From Acidimicrobiaceae bacterium (GTDB taxonomy: Bacteria > Actinomycetota > Acidimicrobiia > Acidimicrobiales > Aldehydirespiratoraceae): DNA of 34,416 nucleotides. Where the stretch lies: NCBI GenBank assembly GCA_026710865.1, contig JAPOQG010000071.1:1-34416 (forward strand), written 5' to 3'. This document shows, in pieces, positions 1 through 8,658 of the stretch (position 1 is its first letter; every line of letters begins with the position of its first letter). A program made the translations under genes and the position numbers. The notes under the pieces were generated by a model. The model did not search any database, was not told where the DNA came from, and saw only the letters and a list, made by a program, of their open reading frames with translations.

Positions 1-3000
1 CCGTCATGGGACGACGACGAGAGCGACGCAGCCGACTTCAACCGCCCGGCCGAGACGCTGCCGCCGCCCCGCACCGGCGAGACCATCGATCGGCCGTTCC
101 CGGCCGGCCCCGACATCGATGCGCCGGATGTCGATCCCGGACCCTTGGCGGTGCTGCGGGTGCAGCCCGAGGGTGATGTGGGGATCGCTCCGTTCGTCAG
201 CATCACCTTCAACCAGCCGATGGTGCCGCTGGCCACCGTCGGCCAACTCGACGACCTCGACGTTCCAGCCACGATCACGCCGTCGCTGCCGGGGCGCTGG
301 CAATGGATCGGCACCCGCACGCTCCGCTTCGAGCACGACCCGGAGATCTTCGACCGCCTGCCGATGGCGACTTCCTATGTGGTCGAGGTCCCGGCGGGGA
401 CGGCGTCGCAGTCCGGCGGCGAGTTGGCCGAGGCCGTTCGCTTCGAGTTCGAGACCCCCGCGCCCAGCATGGCGTGGCTCGTCCCCCAGGGCGGCTCGCT
501 CGATCTCCAACCGGTCTTCGTCGCCGCCTTCGACCAGCGGGTCGAACCGGCCGCCGCGCTCGAGGCCATCACGCTCTCAGCCGACGGGGACCAGCGTCCG
601 ATCCGTCTCGCCAACGCCGCCGAGATCGAAGCCGACGAGTACATCAGCACCCGGCTCGGGCATGCACTCGACGGCACCTGGGTCGCTTTCCGCCCGGCGG
701 CGCCGCTCGAGCCCGACTCGTCGATCAGGATCGAGGTCGGCCCGCACCTGCCGTCGGCCGAGGGCCCGAACACCAGCGCCAACTCGTCGGTTGTGGAGGC
801 CCGCACGTACGCGCCGCTGCGGCTGGAGGGCACAAACTGCTCATACCGCTCATCCCCACCGTGCCGGCCGGGGCAGGGGCGCCTAGCCGCCTGGTTCAAC
901 AACATGCTGGATGCTGAGACGCTCAACGCGGCCGACATCTCCATAACGCCGGCGCTCCCCGGCGCCACCGTCTCGGTGCAGTACGACACCATAGTCATCG
1001 CCGGGCCCACCGCTGGCGGCACCACCTACGAAGTGGTGATCCCCGAAGCGCTGGGCGACGTGTACGGCCAGACCTTGGCAGGGCCCGAGACCGTCGAGTT
1101 CACCATCGCCGAGGCCCGCCCGCACCTCAGCCTCACGGGAGGGCCGCTTGTCACCGTCGATCCGCTCGGCGCGCGACAGACGATTCCCGTGCTGGTGCGC
1201 CAATGGGAGCAGCTTCGTGTGCGCCTCTATGCCGTGGAGCCGGACGATTACGGGTCGTTCCTCGACCTTGAGTCCGACTGGCGATACAGCCGGGACCGGA
1301 GCGAGGTGGACATCCCGTGGACTTCGGCAGTCGACGAGATCGTCGACACCGGCATCGACCATGACGCTCTCACCGAGGTTCCCATAGATCTCTCCGGCGC
1401 CCTCGACGGCGAGCACGGCCATGTGGTCATGATCGTCAGCGGGGCCGGCGAGCTTGCAGAGACCGAGACCAGCCGTTCGACGATGGCCTGGGTGCAGGAC
1501 ACCGACATCGGCGTCGACATGATCACCGACTATCGCGACGTGGCGGTGTGGACCACCGACCTGCGCTCCGGCGATCCGCTGGCCGGTGTGGAGATCGAGT
1601 TGGAGGGCCGGGGCGCGACGCTCACCACCGACGACGACGGCCTCGCCCGCGCCTCGCTCAGCCTCGCCGGGCATGAGTGGATCGTCGCCTCGCTGGGCGC
1701 CGACCGGGCCCTCAACCCGGTGAGCGTCTCGGCGTGGCCGCAGGACGACCAGACCATCTGGTACACCGCCGACGATCGCGGCATATACCGCCCCGGCGAG
1801 ACGCTGCACCTGAAGGGCTGGGCCCGGAACCTCGACCTGAGCGGCGACGGCGACCTCGAGCTCCTTCCCCGCGGAGAGCTCGTCACCTACGGCGTCTCCG
1901 GCCCGTTCGGCAACGATCTCGGCAGCGGCGAGGTCCGTCTGGACGGCCACGGCGGCTTCGATCTCACCGTCGAACTGCCCGAAGGGGCCAACCTCGGCTG
2001 GAGCAGCATCGTCTTCGAGCTGCCGGGCGACCCCGCGAACGGCCGCCACTACCACTCGTTCCAGGTCCAGGAGTTCCGCCGCCCCGAGTTCGAGGTGTCG
2101 ACACGCCTCGAAACCGCCGGTCCCCATCTGGTCGACGAGCCGGCGGTGGCCGCGGTCGACGCCATGTACTTCTCCGGCGGCCCGCTCCCCGACGCCGAGG
2201 TCACCTGGACGGTCACCACCCGGCAGGGCTCGTACTCCCCGCCCAACTGGAGCGACTTCACGTTCGGCGTGTGGCGTCCATGGTGGTACTTCGGCTACTT
2301 CGACGAGCCGTGGACCGAGCCGCAGCGCAGGACCTTCACGGGCAGGACCGACTCCAGCGGCCGCCACTACCTGCGCATGGACTTCGAAGGCGACGGCGAC
2401 CACCTCCCCACCACGGTGACCGCCGAGGCGCGGGTGCTGGACGTGAACCGCCAGCAGTGGGCGTCGGCGACCGACGCCCTGGTCCATCCGGCCAGCCTCT
2501 ACGTCGGCGTCCGCTCCAACCGCACCTTCGTGAGAGCCGGCGACGGGCTCGACATCGGCGCGGTGGTGACCGACATCGACGGCAACCCGGTCCCCGGCCG
2601 ATCCTTCGAGATCACCTCGGCCCGCATCGTCCACCAGTACGTCGACGGCCAGTGGGCCGAGGTCCCGGTGGAGGCGGAGACCTGCGAGGCCGTCTCGGAG
2701 CAGACGCCGATCGAGTGCGAGTTCACCGCCGGCATCGGAGGCCGCTACCGCATCTCGGCCAACGTCGTCGACGACGCGGGGCGGACCAGCCGCAGCGAGT
2801 TGACCCGCTGGGTCGCCGGCTCGAGGAGCGGCCCGCCGAGCCGCAGAATCGACCTGGAGGCCGCCAACCTGATTCCCGATGCCGAGAGCTACGCCCCCGG
2901 CGACACCGCGGAGATCCTGGTCGACTCGCCCTTCGCGTCGGCGACCGGCCTCCTGACGATCGCCCACAACCAGATCATCGAGCTGCGCACCTTCGAGATC

Positions 3001-5709
3001 GTTGACTATGCCGCGGTGCTCGAAGTGCCGATCACCGACGATCATGTTCCCGAGCTCGCGGTGCAGGTCGAGCTCGTCTCCACCACCGAGCGAACCGCCG
3101 ACGACGGGACCAGCTTGGACGGCGTGCCCCGCCGTCCCGCCTACGCGTCCGGGCAGGCCCTGCTGCGAGTCCCGCCGTTGCTGCGGACTCTCGACGTCAC
3201 CGCCGAGCCCGCGTCGGCAGTGGTCAAGCCCGGCGCGGCCACCAGCATCGCGGTGCAAGTCGACGACGCCGGCGGTGCTCCCGTCGAGGGCGCCAGCGTG
3301 CTTCTCATCGTTGTGGACGAGGCGGTGCTGGCCGTGTCGGGCTACGAACTGCTCGACCCCATCGACGTCTTCTACCGCCCCTGGACGGCGTACCTGGACA
3401 CGGCGCGGGGCCGGCGCACGATCCTGCTCGAGAGCCCCCAGGACCTCCTGCGCCTGATCGAGGAGGACTACGCAGAATCCGATGACGCCGGCGTCGCCGC
3501 GGCGGAGGCGACCGCGGAGTCCGCGACCGCGGATGATTCCGGCGGGAGCCGCACGTCCGCCCCGGCGGGACTCCAAGTCGATGTCCGCGAGAACCTCGAC
3601 GCCCTGGCCCTGTTCGACCCCGAGGCGGCCACCGACGCCGCGGGCCGGACCACGGTCGAGTTCGACCTGCCCGACAACCTCACCCGCTACCGGGTGATGG
3701 CGGTCGCGGTCGACGGCGCCGAGCGCTTCGGCACGGCCGAGTCGGCCATCACCGCGCAGCTGCCGCTCCAGGTGCGGCCCTCGGCCCCCCGGTTCCTGAA
3801 CTACGGCGACGAGTTCGAGCTGCCGATCGTCGTCCAGAACCAGACCGGCGCCGCGATGGAGGTGGATCTGGTCGTGCAGACCTCCAACCTCGAGCTGGAC
3901 GGGTCGGCGGGTCGGCGGGTGACGGTGCCCGCCAACGACCGGATCGAGGTCCGGTTCCCGGCGCGGACGAGGTCGCCGGGCACGGCCCGCTTCCGGGCGG
4001 CGGCGGTGGCGGTGTCGGGCGACCACGCCGACGCCCAGGTCGTCGCCCTGCCGGTGTACACCCCGGCCACCAGCGAGGCGTTCGCCACCTACGGGGTGGT
4101 CGACGAGGGCGCGGTCGTGCAGTCGATAGCCGCGCTGCGAGACGTGATTCCCCAGTTCGGCGGGCTCGAGATCAACACCTCATCGACCGCGCTCCAGGCC
4201 CTGACCGACGCCGTGCTGTACCTCTCCGAGTACCGGTACGCCAGCTCCGACGCCTACGCCAGCCGCATCCTGGCCATCTCCGCGCTGCGCGACGTGCTTG
4301 GGGCCTTCGAGGCCGAGGGTCTCGCCGGCCCCGACGAGCTCGACGCCGCCGTGCGCCGCGACATCGACGAGCTGTCGGCCCTCCAGAACAGCGACGGCGG
4401 CTTCGGGTGGTGGGCGCGCAACCGTCCCTCGAGCCCGTACCAGTCGATCCAGGCGATGCACGCTCTGACAGTGGCCCAGAACGAGGGCTTCGCCGTGTCG
4501 GATCAGGTCATGGCCAGCGGGCGCTGGTACCTGCAGAGCATCGAGGACCGGATCCCGGCCGACTACAGCCAGCGAAGCAAAGACATGCTGTCGGCCTACG
4601 CGCTCCACGTCCGGTCGCTCAGCGGGGACCGGGACGCCCCCGCCGCCCTCGCCCTGTGGGAACGCCGGGGCACGGAGCTGGAGCTGGACGCGCTCGCCTG
4701 GATCTGGCCGCTGGTCGGCGACGACGCCGTCGAAGCCGGCATCGAGCGGATCCTCAACAACCGGGTCGTCGAGACCGCCGGTGCGGCCGCGTTCGTCACG
4801 GACTACGGCGAGGACGCCTACCTGCTGCTGCATTCCAGCCGCCGCACCGACGCGATAGTGCTCGATGCTCTGATCACGATGGCGCCCGAGTCGGACCTCG
4901 TCGCCAAGGTCGTGGCCGGGCTGCTGGCCAGCCGGATCAGGGGACGATGGAACAACGTCCAGGAGAACTCGTTCATCCTGCTGGCCCTGAACCGCTACTT
5001 CGCGGCCTTCGAGGCGACCGACCCCGACTTCGTCGCCCGGGTGTGGCTCGGCGACCTCTACGCCGCGCAGCACGAGTTCTCCGGGCGCAGCACCGACCGC
5101 GCCCTGACGCTGGTGCCGATGGCGGAACTGCTGGCGGCAGGCGACTCCGACCTCGTCGTCGAGAAGGACGGGGAGGGCCGCCTCTACTACCGCCTCGGCC
5201 TTCGCTACGCCCCCGACGACCTCGACCTGGATCCCCTGGACCGGGGCTTCGTGGTGCAGCGCAGCTACGAGGCAGTCGACGATCCCGGCGACGTGCGGCT
5301 CGACGACGACGGCGTCTGGCATGTGCAGGCCGGGGCCCAGGTGCGGGTCAACGTGACCATGGTCAACGACAGCCGGCGCACCAACATGGCACTGGTCGAT
5401 CCCATGCCCGCAGGCTTCGAGCCGCTCAACCCGGCACTGGCGGTGACCGGCGAGATCGGAGCCCGCCGCGGCGGGGGCGCCGGCTCATGGTGGTGGTGGA
5501 GCTGGTACGAGCACCAGAACCTCCGCGACGACCGTGCCGAGGCCTTCTCGTCGTACCTTTGGGCCGGCACCCACGAGTACAGCTACGTCGTGCGGGCCAC
5601 CACCCCCGGCACCTTCGTCGTTCCCCCGGCCAAGGCCGAGGAGATCTACGCACCCGAGGTGTTCGGCCGCTCCGGCACCGACACAGTCGTAGTGCAAGAC
5701 CCGAGCTGA
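1..5709 (+). CDS. Alpha-2-macroglobulin family protein, 5' end outside window, thioester lost
   Basis: The frame is open from base 1, so the true start and any signal peptide lie upstream; about 1,902 residues are visible. It has the architecture of bacterial alpha-2-macroglobulins, large envelope-anchored or periplasmic proteins of macroglobulin (MG) domains thought to trap proteases. Seen: the MG-domain hallmark DDRGIYRPGET near visible residue 590, the A2M-domain motif LPDNLTRYRVMAV near 1223, the helical thioester-domain motif LQNSDGGFGWW near 1460, and a C-terminal MG10-like domain containing a WWWW run. At the place where thioester members read YxYGCxEQxxSR, this protein reads YRYASSDAYASR (4231-4266): Cys is Ser, Glu is Asp, Gln is Ala. 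It is therefore a non-thioester type, like the E. coli YfaS/MagD branch. It ends at TGA 5707 and converges on an isochorismatase-like gene; no functional link to the neighbours is apparent. Confidence 0.93.
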   Translation, partial: PSWDDDESDAADFNRPAETLPPPRTGETIDRPFPAGPDIDAPDVDPGPLAVLRVQPEGDVGIAPFVSITFNQPMVPLATVGQLDDLDVPATITPSLPGRWQWIGTRTLRFEHDPEIFDRLPMATSYVVEVPAGTASQSGGELAEAVRFEFETPAPSMAWLVPQGGSLDLQPVFVAAFDQRVEPAAALEAITLSADGDQRPIRLANAAEIEADEYISTRLGHALDGTWVAFRPAAPLEPDSSIRIEVGPHLPSAEGPNTSANSSVVEARTYAPLRLEGTNCSYRSSPPCRPGQGRLAAWFNNMLDAETLNAADISITPALPGATVSVQYDTIVIAGPTAGGTTYEVVIPEALGDVYGQTLAGPETVEFTIAEARPHLSLTGGPLVTVDPLGARQTIPVLVRQWEQLRVRLYAVEPDDYGSFLDLESDWRYSRDRSEVDIPWTSAVDEIVDTGIDHDALTEVPIDLSGALDGEHGHVVMIVSGAGELAETETSRSTMAWVQDTDIGVDMITDYRDVAVWTTDLRSGDPLAGVEIELEGRGATLTTDDDGLARASLSLAGHEWIVASLGADRALNPVSVSAWPQDDQTIWYTADDRGIYRPGETLHLKGWARNLDLSGDGDLELLPRGELVTYGVSGPFGNDLGSGEVRLDGHGGFDLTVELPEGANLGWSSIVFELPGDPANGRHYHSFQVQEFRRPEFEVSTRLETAGPHLVDEPAVAAVDAMYFSGGPLPDAEVTWTVTTRQGSYSPPNWSDFTFGVWRPWWYFGYFDEPWTEPQRRTFTGRTDSSGRHYLRMDFEGDGDHLPTTVTAEARVLDVNRQQWASATDALVHPASLYVGVRSNRTFVRAGDGLDIGAVVTDIDGNPVPGRSFEITSARIVHQYVDGQWAEVPVEAETCEAVSEQTPIECEFTAGIGGRYRISANVVDDAGRTSRSELTRWVAGSRSGPPSRRIDLEAANLIPDAESYAPGDTAEILVDSPFASATGLLTIAHNQIIELRTFEIVDYAAVLEVPITDDHVPELAVQVELVSTTERTADDGTSLDGVPRRPAYASGQALLRVPPLLRTLDVTAEPASAVVKPGAATSIAVQVDDAGGAPVEGASVLLIVVDEAVLAVSGYELLDPIDVFYRPWTAYLDTARGRRTILLESPQDLLRLIEEDYAESDDAGVAAAEATAESATADDSGGSRTSAPAGLQVDVRENLDALALFDPEAATDAAGRTTVEFDLPDNLTRYRVMAVAVDGAERFGTAESAITAQLPLQVRPSAPRFLNYGDEFELPIVVQNQTGAAMEVDLVVQTSNLELDGSAGRRVTVPANDRIEVRFPARTRSPGTARFRAAAVAVSGDHADAQVVALPVYTPATSEAFATYGVVDEGAVVQSIAALRDVIPQFGGLEINTSSTALQALTDAVLYLSEYRYASSDAYASRILAISALRDVLGAFEAEGLAGPDELDAAVRRDIDELSALQNSDGGFGWWARNRPSSPYQSIQAMHALTVAQNEGFAVSDQVMASGRWYLQSIEDRIPADYSQRSKDMLSAYALHVRSLSGDRDAPAALALWERRGTELELDALAWIWPLVGDDAVEAGIERILNNRVVETAGAAAFVTDYGEDAYLLLHSSRRTDAIVLDALITMAPESDLVAKVVAGLLASRIRGRWNNVQENSFILLALNRYFAAFEATDPDFVARVWLGDLYAAQHEFSGRSTDRALTLVPMAELLAAGDSDLVVEKDGEGRLYYRLGLRYAPDDLDLDPLDRGFVVQRSYEAVDDPGDVRLDDDGVWHVQAGAQVRVNVTMVNDSRRTNMALVDPMPAGFEPLNPALAVTGEIGARRGGGAGSWWWWSWYEHQNLRDDRAEAFSSYLWAGTHEYSYVVRATTPGTFVVPPAKAEEIYAPEVFGRSGTDTVVVQDPS

Positions 5710-5797
5710 GCCCCACCGCCCAGCCCGCAGGCCGCCGAGCAGACGCGTTCGCTGTCGTCGGGCTCGACGTAGAGAGCCGGGGTGGGATCGTTGGCGG

Positions 5798-6457
5798 TCA
5801 GTTCCCAGCAGTCAGGGTCGACAGGTAGTCGAGGACCTCCTGCTCAGACACCACGTCCGCATACTTGGCGTCGAGGTCGAACAGGTTGGACTCGTGGATC
5901 TGCGGGTCCCGGTCCCCGCATGCGTCACGCACGACGATGGGAACGAAGCCGTGCTGGCAGGCGTCGAGCGCGGTGGCCCGGACGCAACCGCTGGTGGAGA
6001 CGCCGGTGTGGATCAGCGTGTCGACGCCCATCGAGGTGAGCGTCGAGGCCAGCGACGTTCCGAAGAACCCGGACGCGTACTGCTTGACCACCACGACCTC
6101 GTCGCCGGCCGGTGCCAGCCCCTCGCCATAGGCGCCCAGCGGGTTGCCCCGCACGAAACACTCCAGCGCGCCGACCTTGCGGAAGAAGACCCCGCCGTCG
6201 GCCCCGCCCGGCTGGAACTCCACCCTGGTGTGCAGCACCGGGATCCCGGCCCCCCGGGCCGCGGCCAGCCCCCGCCGGCACGACGCCCGGGCGTCCTCCA
6301 CGCCGGCGTACAGCGGCGACTGCGGATCCAGGTACGCCCGGCAGAAGTCGATCACCACGAGAGCCGGCCGGGACCCGAACCCGAGCCGGTTCTTGAACCC
6401 CGCCCGCCGGTAGTCGTCCGCCAGCTCCCCGCCGCTCCTCGCGGCCCGCGACGTCAC
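5798..6457 (-). CDS. Isochorismatase-like cysteine amidohydrolase (N-carbamoylsarcosine amidase / maleamate amidase type)
   Basis: A 219-residue member of the isochorismatase-like cysteine hydrolase superfamily. The catalytic triad is visible: Asp37 in VVIDFCRAYLDP, Lys125 in VVKQYASGFFGT and nucleophile Cys158 in TGVSTSGCVRAT. The STSGCVRAT context and the FGT after the lysine are typical of N-carbamoylsarcosine amidohydrolase and maleamate amidohydrolase (NicF) relatives, which hydrolyse linear amides or carbamoyl amines to release ammonia. The GTG start at 6457 overlaps the stop of the upstream CoA-transferase by 4 bp (GTGA), implying translational coupling. With a hydantoinase/imidase in the same cluster, hydrolysis of a half-amide (a maleamate-like compound) is a sensible guess, but the substrate is not determined by sequence. 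Confidence 0.9.
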   Translation of the reverse strand: MTSRAARSGGELADDYRRAGFKNRLGFGSRPALVVIDFCRAYLDPQSPLYAGVEDARASCRRGLAAARGAGIPVLHTRVEFQPGGADGGVFFRKVGALECFVRGNPLGAYGEGLAPAGDEVVVVKQYASGFFGTSLASTLTSMGVDTLIHTGVSTSGCVRATALDACQHGFVPIVVRDACGDRDPQIHESNLFDLDAKYADVVSEQEVLDYLSTLTAGN

Positions 6458-7647
6458 AACACGATCCCGTCTCGGCGGAGCTGCCCGACGGCGTCGGCGT
6501 CCAGTCCGAGAATCCCGCCGAGCACCTCTTCATTGTGCTCGCCCAGCCCGGGTCCCGACCAGTTGATCGAACCGGGGGTGCCCGACAGGCGGGGCACGAC
6601 GTTCTGCATGGGCACCGTCCCGAAGTCGGCGCTGTCCACCCAGGCGATCGCCCCGCGCGCCGCGAAGTGCTCGTCGGCCAGCATCTCCGGCGCCCGGTAC
6701 ATCTGGCTGTTGGGGACGCCGTGCGCGTTGAGGTGCCGGTGCAGCCAGTCGGAGTCCACGGTGGCGGTCCACGCCGCGATCATCTCGTCCAGTTCCTGTT
6801 GGCGGTCGCCCCGCGCCATGTGGGTGGCATAGCGGGGGTCGTCGCCCAACTCGGGGCGGCCCATCGCCTCGGCCAGACGCCGCCACACGGTGTCCTGGTT
6901 GCCGGAGATGAGATGGGCCTTGCCGTCGCGGGTGGGGTAGGCGTTGGCCGGAGCGATGTTGGGGATGATCGATCCGGTGCGCTCGCGGATGAACCCGGCC
7001 ACGTGATACTCGGTCAGCAAGGACTCCATGACCGCCAGCACCGACTCGTACAGCGCGGCGTCGACGATCTGGCCCCGGCCGGTGCGCTCGCGGGCATGGA
7101 GCGCGTTGAGCGTGCCGATGGTGGCGAACATGGCGGTGAGGGTGTCCCCGATGCTGATTCCGGTCCGGCTGGGCATGCTCGCGGGGTCGCCGGTGGTGTA
7201 GCGGATGCCCCCGATCGCCTCGCCGATGGCGCCGAAACCGGGCTGGGCGGCGTACGGGCCCGTCTGCCCGTAGCCCGAGACCCGGGTGATGATCAGCCGG
7301 GGATTCGCCGCGTGGAGCTCGGCGGGCACGAGGCCCCACTTCTCCAACGTGCCGGGACGGAAGTTCTCCAACAGGATGTCGGCACCCAACGCCAGGCTGC
7401 GCAACAACTCCTGCCCGGCCCGCTCGCGCAGGTTGATCGTCACGGACTTCTTGCCCCGGCCCACGACCGGCCACCACAGCGACTTGCCGTCGGCTCGCTC
7501 CTGGCCCCAGGCCCGCATCGGGTCGCCGGTCGGCGCCTCGACCTTGATCACCTCGGCGCCGTGGTCGGCCAACTGCTGGCCGCAGAACGGGCCGGCCAGC
7601 AGCGTGCCCACCTCGATCACCCGAATGTCACTCAGTGCTCCGGGCAT
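6454..7647 (-). CDS. CaiB/BaiF class III CoA-transferase
   Basis: A 397-residue class III CoA-transferase, which moves CoA from a donor thioester to a carboxylic acid. Seen: N-terminal LSDIRVIEVGTLLAGP, then ADHGAEVIKVE, LLENFRPGTLEKWG, SGYGQTGPYA, and the conserved Asp168 in GISIGDTLTAM, where the family carries its catalytic aspartate. I chose the ATG at 7647 because it is preceded by GGAGAGG and gives the usual N-terminus; the open frame runs about 97 codons further upstream but would cross the divergent lyase gene. It is first in a two-gene minus-strand unit with the amidohydrolase. It shares order and motifs with the second CoA-transferase at 12364-13554, so the two may activate successive or related acids. 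Substrate unknown. Confidence 0.92.
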   Translation of the reverse strand: MPGALSDIRVIEVGTLLAGPFCGQQLADHGAEVIKVEAPTGDPMRAWGQERADGKSLWWPVVGRGKKSVTINLRERAGQELLRSLALGADILLENFRPGTLEKWGLVPAELHAANPRLIITRVSGYGQTGPYAAQPGFGAIGEAIGGIRYTTGDPASMPSRTGISIGDTLTAMFATIGTLNALHARERTGRGQIVDAALYESVLAVMESLLTEYHVAGFIRERTGSIIPNIAPANAYPTRDGKAHLISGNQDTVWRRLAEAMGRPELGDDPRYATHMARGDRQQELDEMIAAWTATVDSDWLHRHLNAHGVPNSQMYRAPEMLADEHFAARGAIAWVDSADFGTVPMQNVVPRLSGTPGSINWSGPGLGEHNEEVLGGILGLDADAVGQLRRDGIVL

Positions 7648-7678
7648 GATCCCCCTCTCCGTTATCCTCGGTCCCATC

Positions 7679-8632
7679 GTGACCGGGTCCGACCAGCAAG
7701 CCGGGCACACCCGCCCCGGCAGCGACCGCGGAGCCGAGCGCGTCCAGATCGTGGACGTCGCCCCCCGCGACGGCCTCCAGGCCGACCCCGCCGACCTCAG
7801 CACCGCCCAGAAGGTGGAGCTGATCGAGCGGCTGGTCGCGGCCGGCCACACCCGCATCGAGGCGGCCAGCTTCGTCAGCCCCAAGGCGGTGCCCAAGATG
7901 GCCGACGGCGAGGCGGTCATGGCCGAAGTGCCCCGCACCGGGGGCGTCAGCTACAGCGCGCTGGTGCTCAACCAGCGGGGCGTGGAGCGGGCCCTCGAAG
8001 CGGGCGCCGACGAGGTGTGCGGCGTGGTGGTCGCCACCGAGACCTTCTCGCAAGCCAACCAGCGGGCCACGGTGGCCGAGTCGATCCAGCGGTGGCGGGC
8101 CATCTCCGAGACGGCCCGGGCGGCCGGGATCCGCACCTCGGTGACCGTGTCGGCGGTGTGCGGCTGCCCCTACGAGGGACGGGTCGCCCCCGACCGGGTG
8201 CTCGGAATCGTGGCCGAGCTGGCCGAGACCCAGCCCGACGAGCTGTCCCTGGCCGACACCATCGGCGTCGGGGTGCCCACCCAGGTGGCCGCCCTGTTCG
8301 AGGGCGCCGCGGGCCGGGCCGGCGACATCGCGCTGCGGGGCCACTTCCACAACACCCGCAACACCGCGCTGGCCAACATCGCGGCGGCCATCGAAGTTGG
8401 CGTGCGGGTGTTCGACGCCAGCCTCGGCGGGGTGGGCGGCTGCCCGTTCGCCCCCAGGGCCACCGGCAACGTCGCCACCGAGGAGGTGGTGTACATGGTG
8501 CATGAGATGGGCTTCGACACCGGGGTCGACCTCGACGCGCTGATCGAGGCCAGCACCTGGCTGGAGGCCCAGCTCGGCCACCGGGTGCCCAGCCTGGTCG
8601 CCAAGGCCGGCGGATTCCCCCAGGCCCGCTGA
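7679..8632 (+). CDS. Hydroxymethylglutaryl-CoA lyase family protein (DRE-TIM)
   Basis: A 317-residue TIM-barrel lyase of the HMG-CoA lyase family, which cleaves 3-hydroxy-3-methylglutaryl-CoA-like substrates to acetyl-CoA plus a keto acid. Seen: VDVAPRDGLQ with Arg30-Asp31 (metal and active site), the metal ligands His222 and His224 in GHFHNTRN, and the signature GGCPFAPRATGNVATE with the catalytic Cys255; CGCPYEGRV is also typical. I chose the GTG at 7679, which is in frame, just before the barrel, and has no Shine-Dalgarno sequence. The open frame extends upstream but would run antisense through the CoA-transferase. Only 31 bp separate this start from the divergent CoA-transferase start, so at least one transcript probably begins at or inside the other gene. 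It converges on the hydantoinase gene. A branched hydroxyacyl-CoA is the probable substrate, but the true one is unknown. Confidence 0.9.
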   Translation: MTGSDQQAGHTRPGSDRGAERVQIVDVAPRDGLQADPADLSTAQKVELIERLVAAGHTRIEAASFVSPKAVPKMADGEAVMAEVPRTGGVSYSALVLNQRGVERALEAGADEVCGVVVATETFSQANQRATVAESIQRWRAISETARAAGIRTSVTVSAVCGCPYEGRVAPDRVLGIVAELAETQPDELSLADTIGVGVPTQVAALFEGAAGRAGDIALRGHFHNTRNTALANIAAAIEVGVRVFDASLGGVGGCPFAPRATGNVATEEVVYMVHEMGFDTGVDLDALIEASTWLEAQLGHRVPSLVAKAGGFPQAR

Positions 8633-8658
8633 AGCGCGCCCCGGAGCGCAGGACGCGC

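Noticed and set aside
883-4026. Minus-strand open frame of more than 1,000 codons inside the macroglobulin gene
   Set aside because: Its product is low-complexity, rich in Arg/Gly/His/Val, with no recognisable domain; it is an antisense shadow of a high-GC gene with clear motifs on the plus strand.
5711-5797. Terminator between the macroglobulin and amidohydrolase genes
   Set aside because: CCCACC and GGTGGG arms exist but are about 60 bases apart with no compact stem or T-run.
7286-7678. N-terminal extension of the HMG-CoA-lyase-like frame
   Set aside because: It runs antisense through the CoA-transferase coding region and encodes nothing like the family; the lyase barrel starts just after the GTG at 7679.
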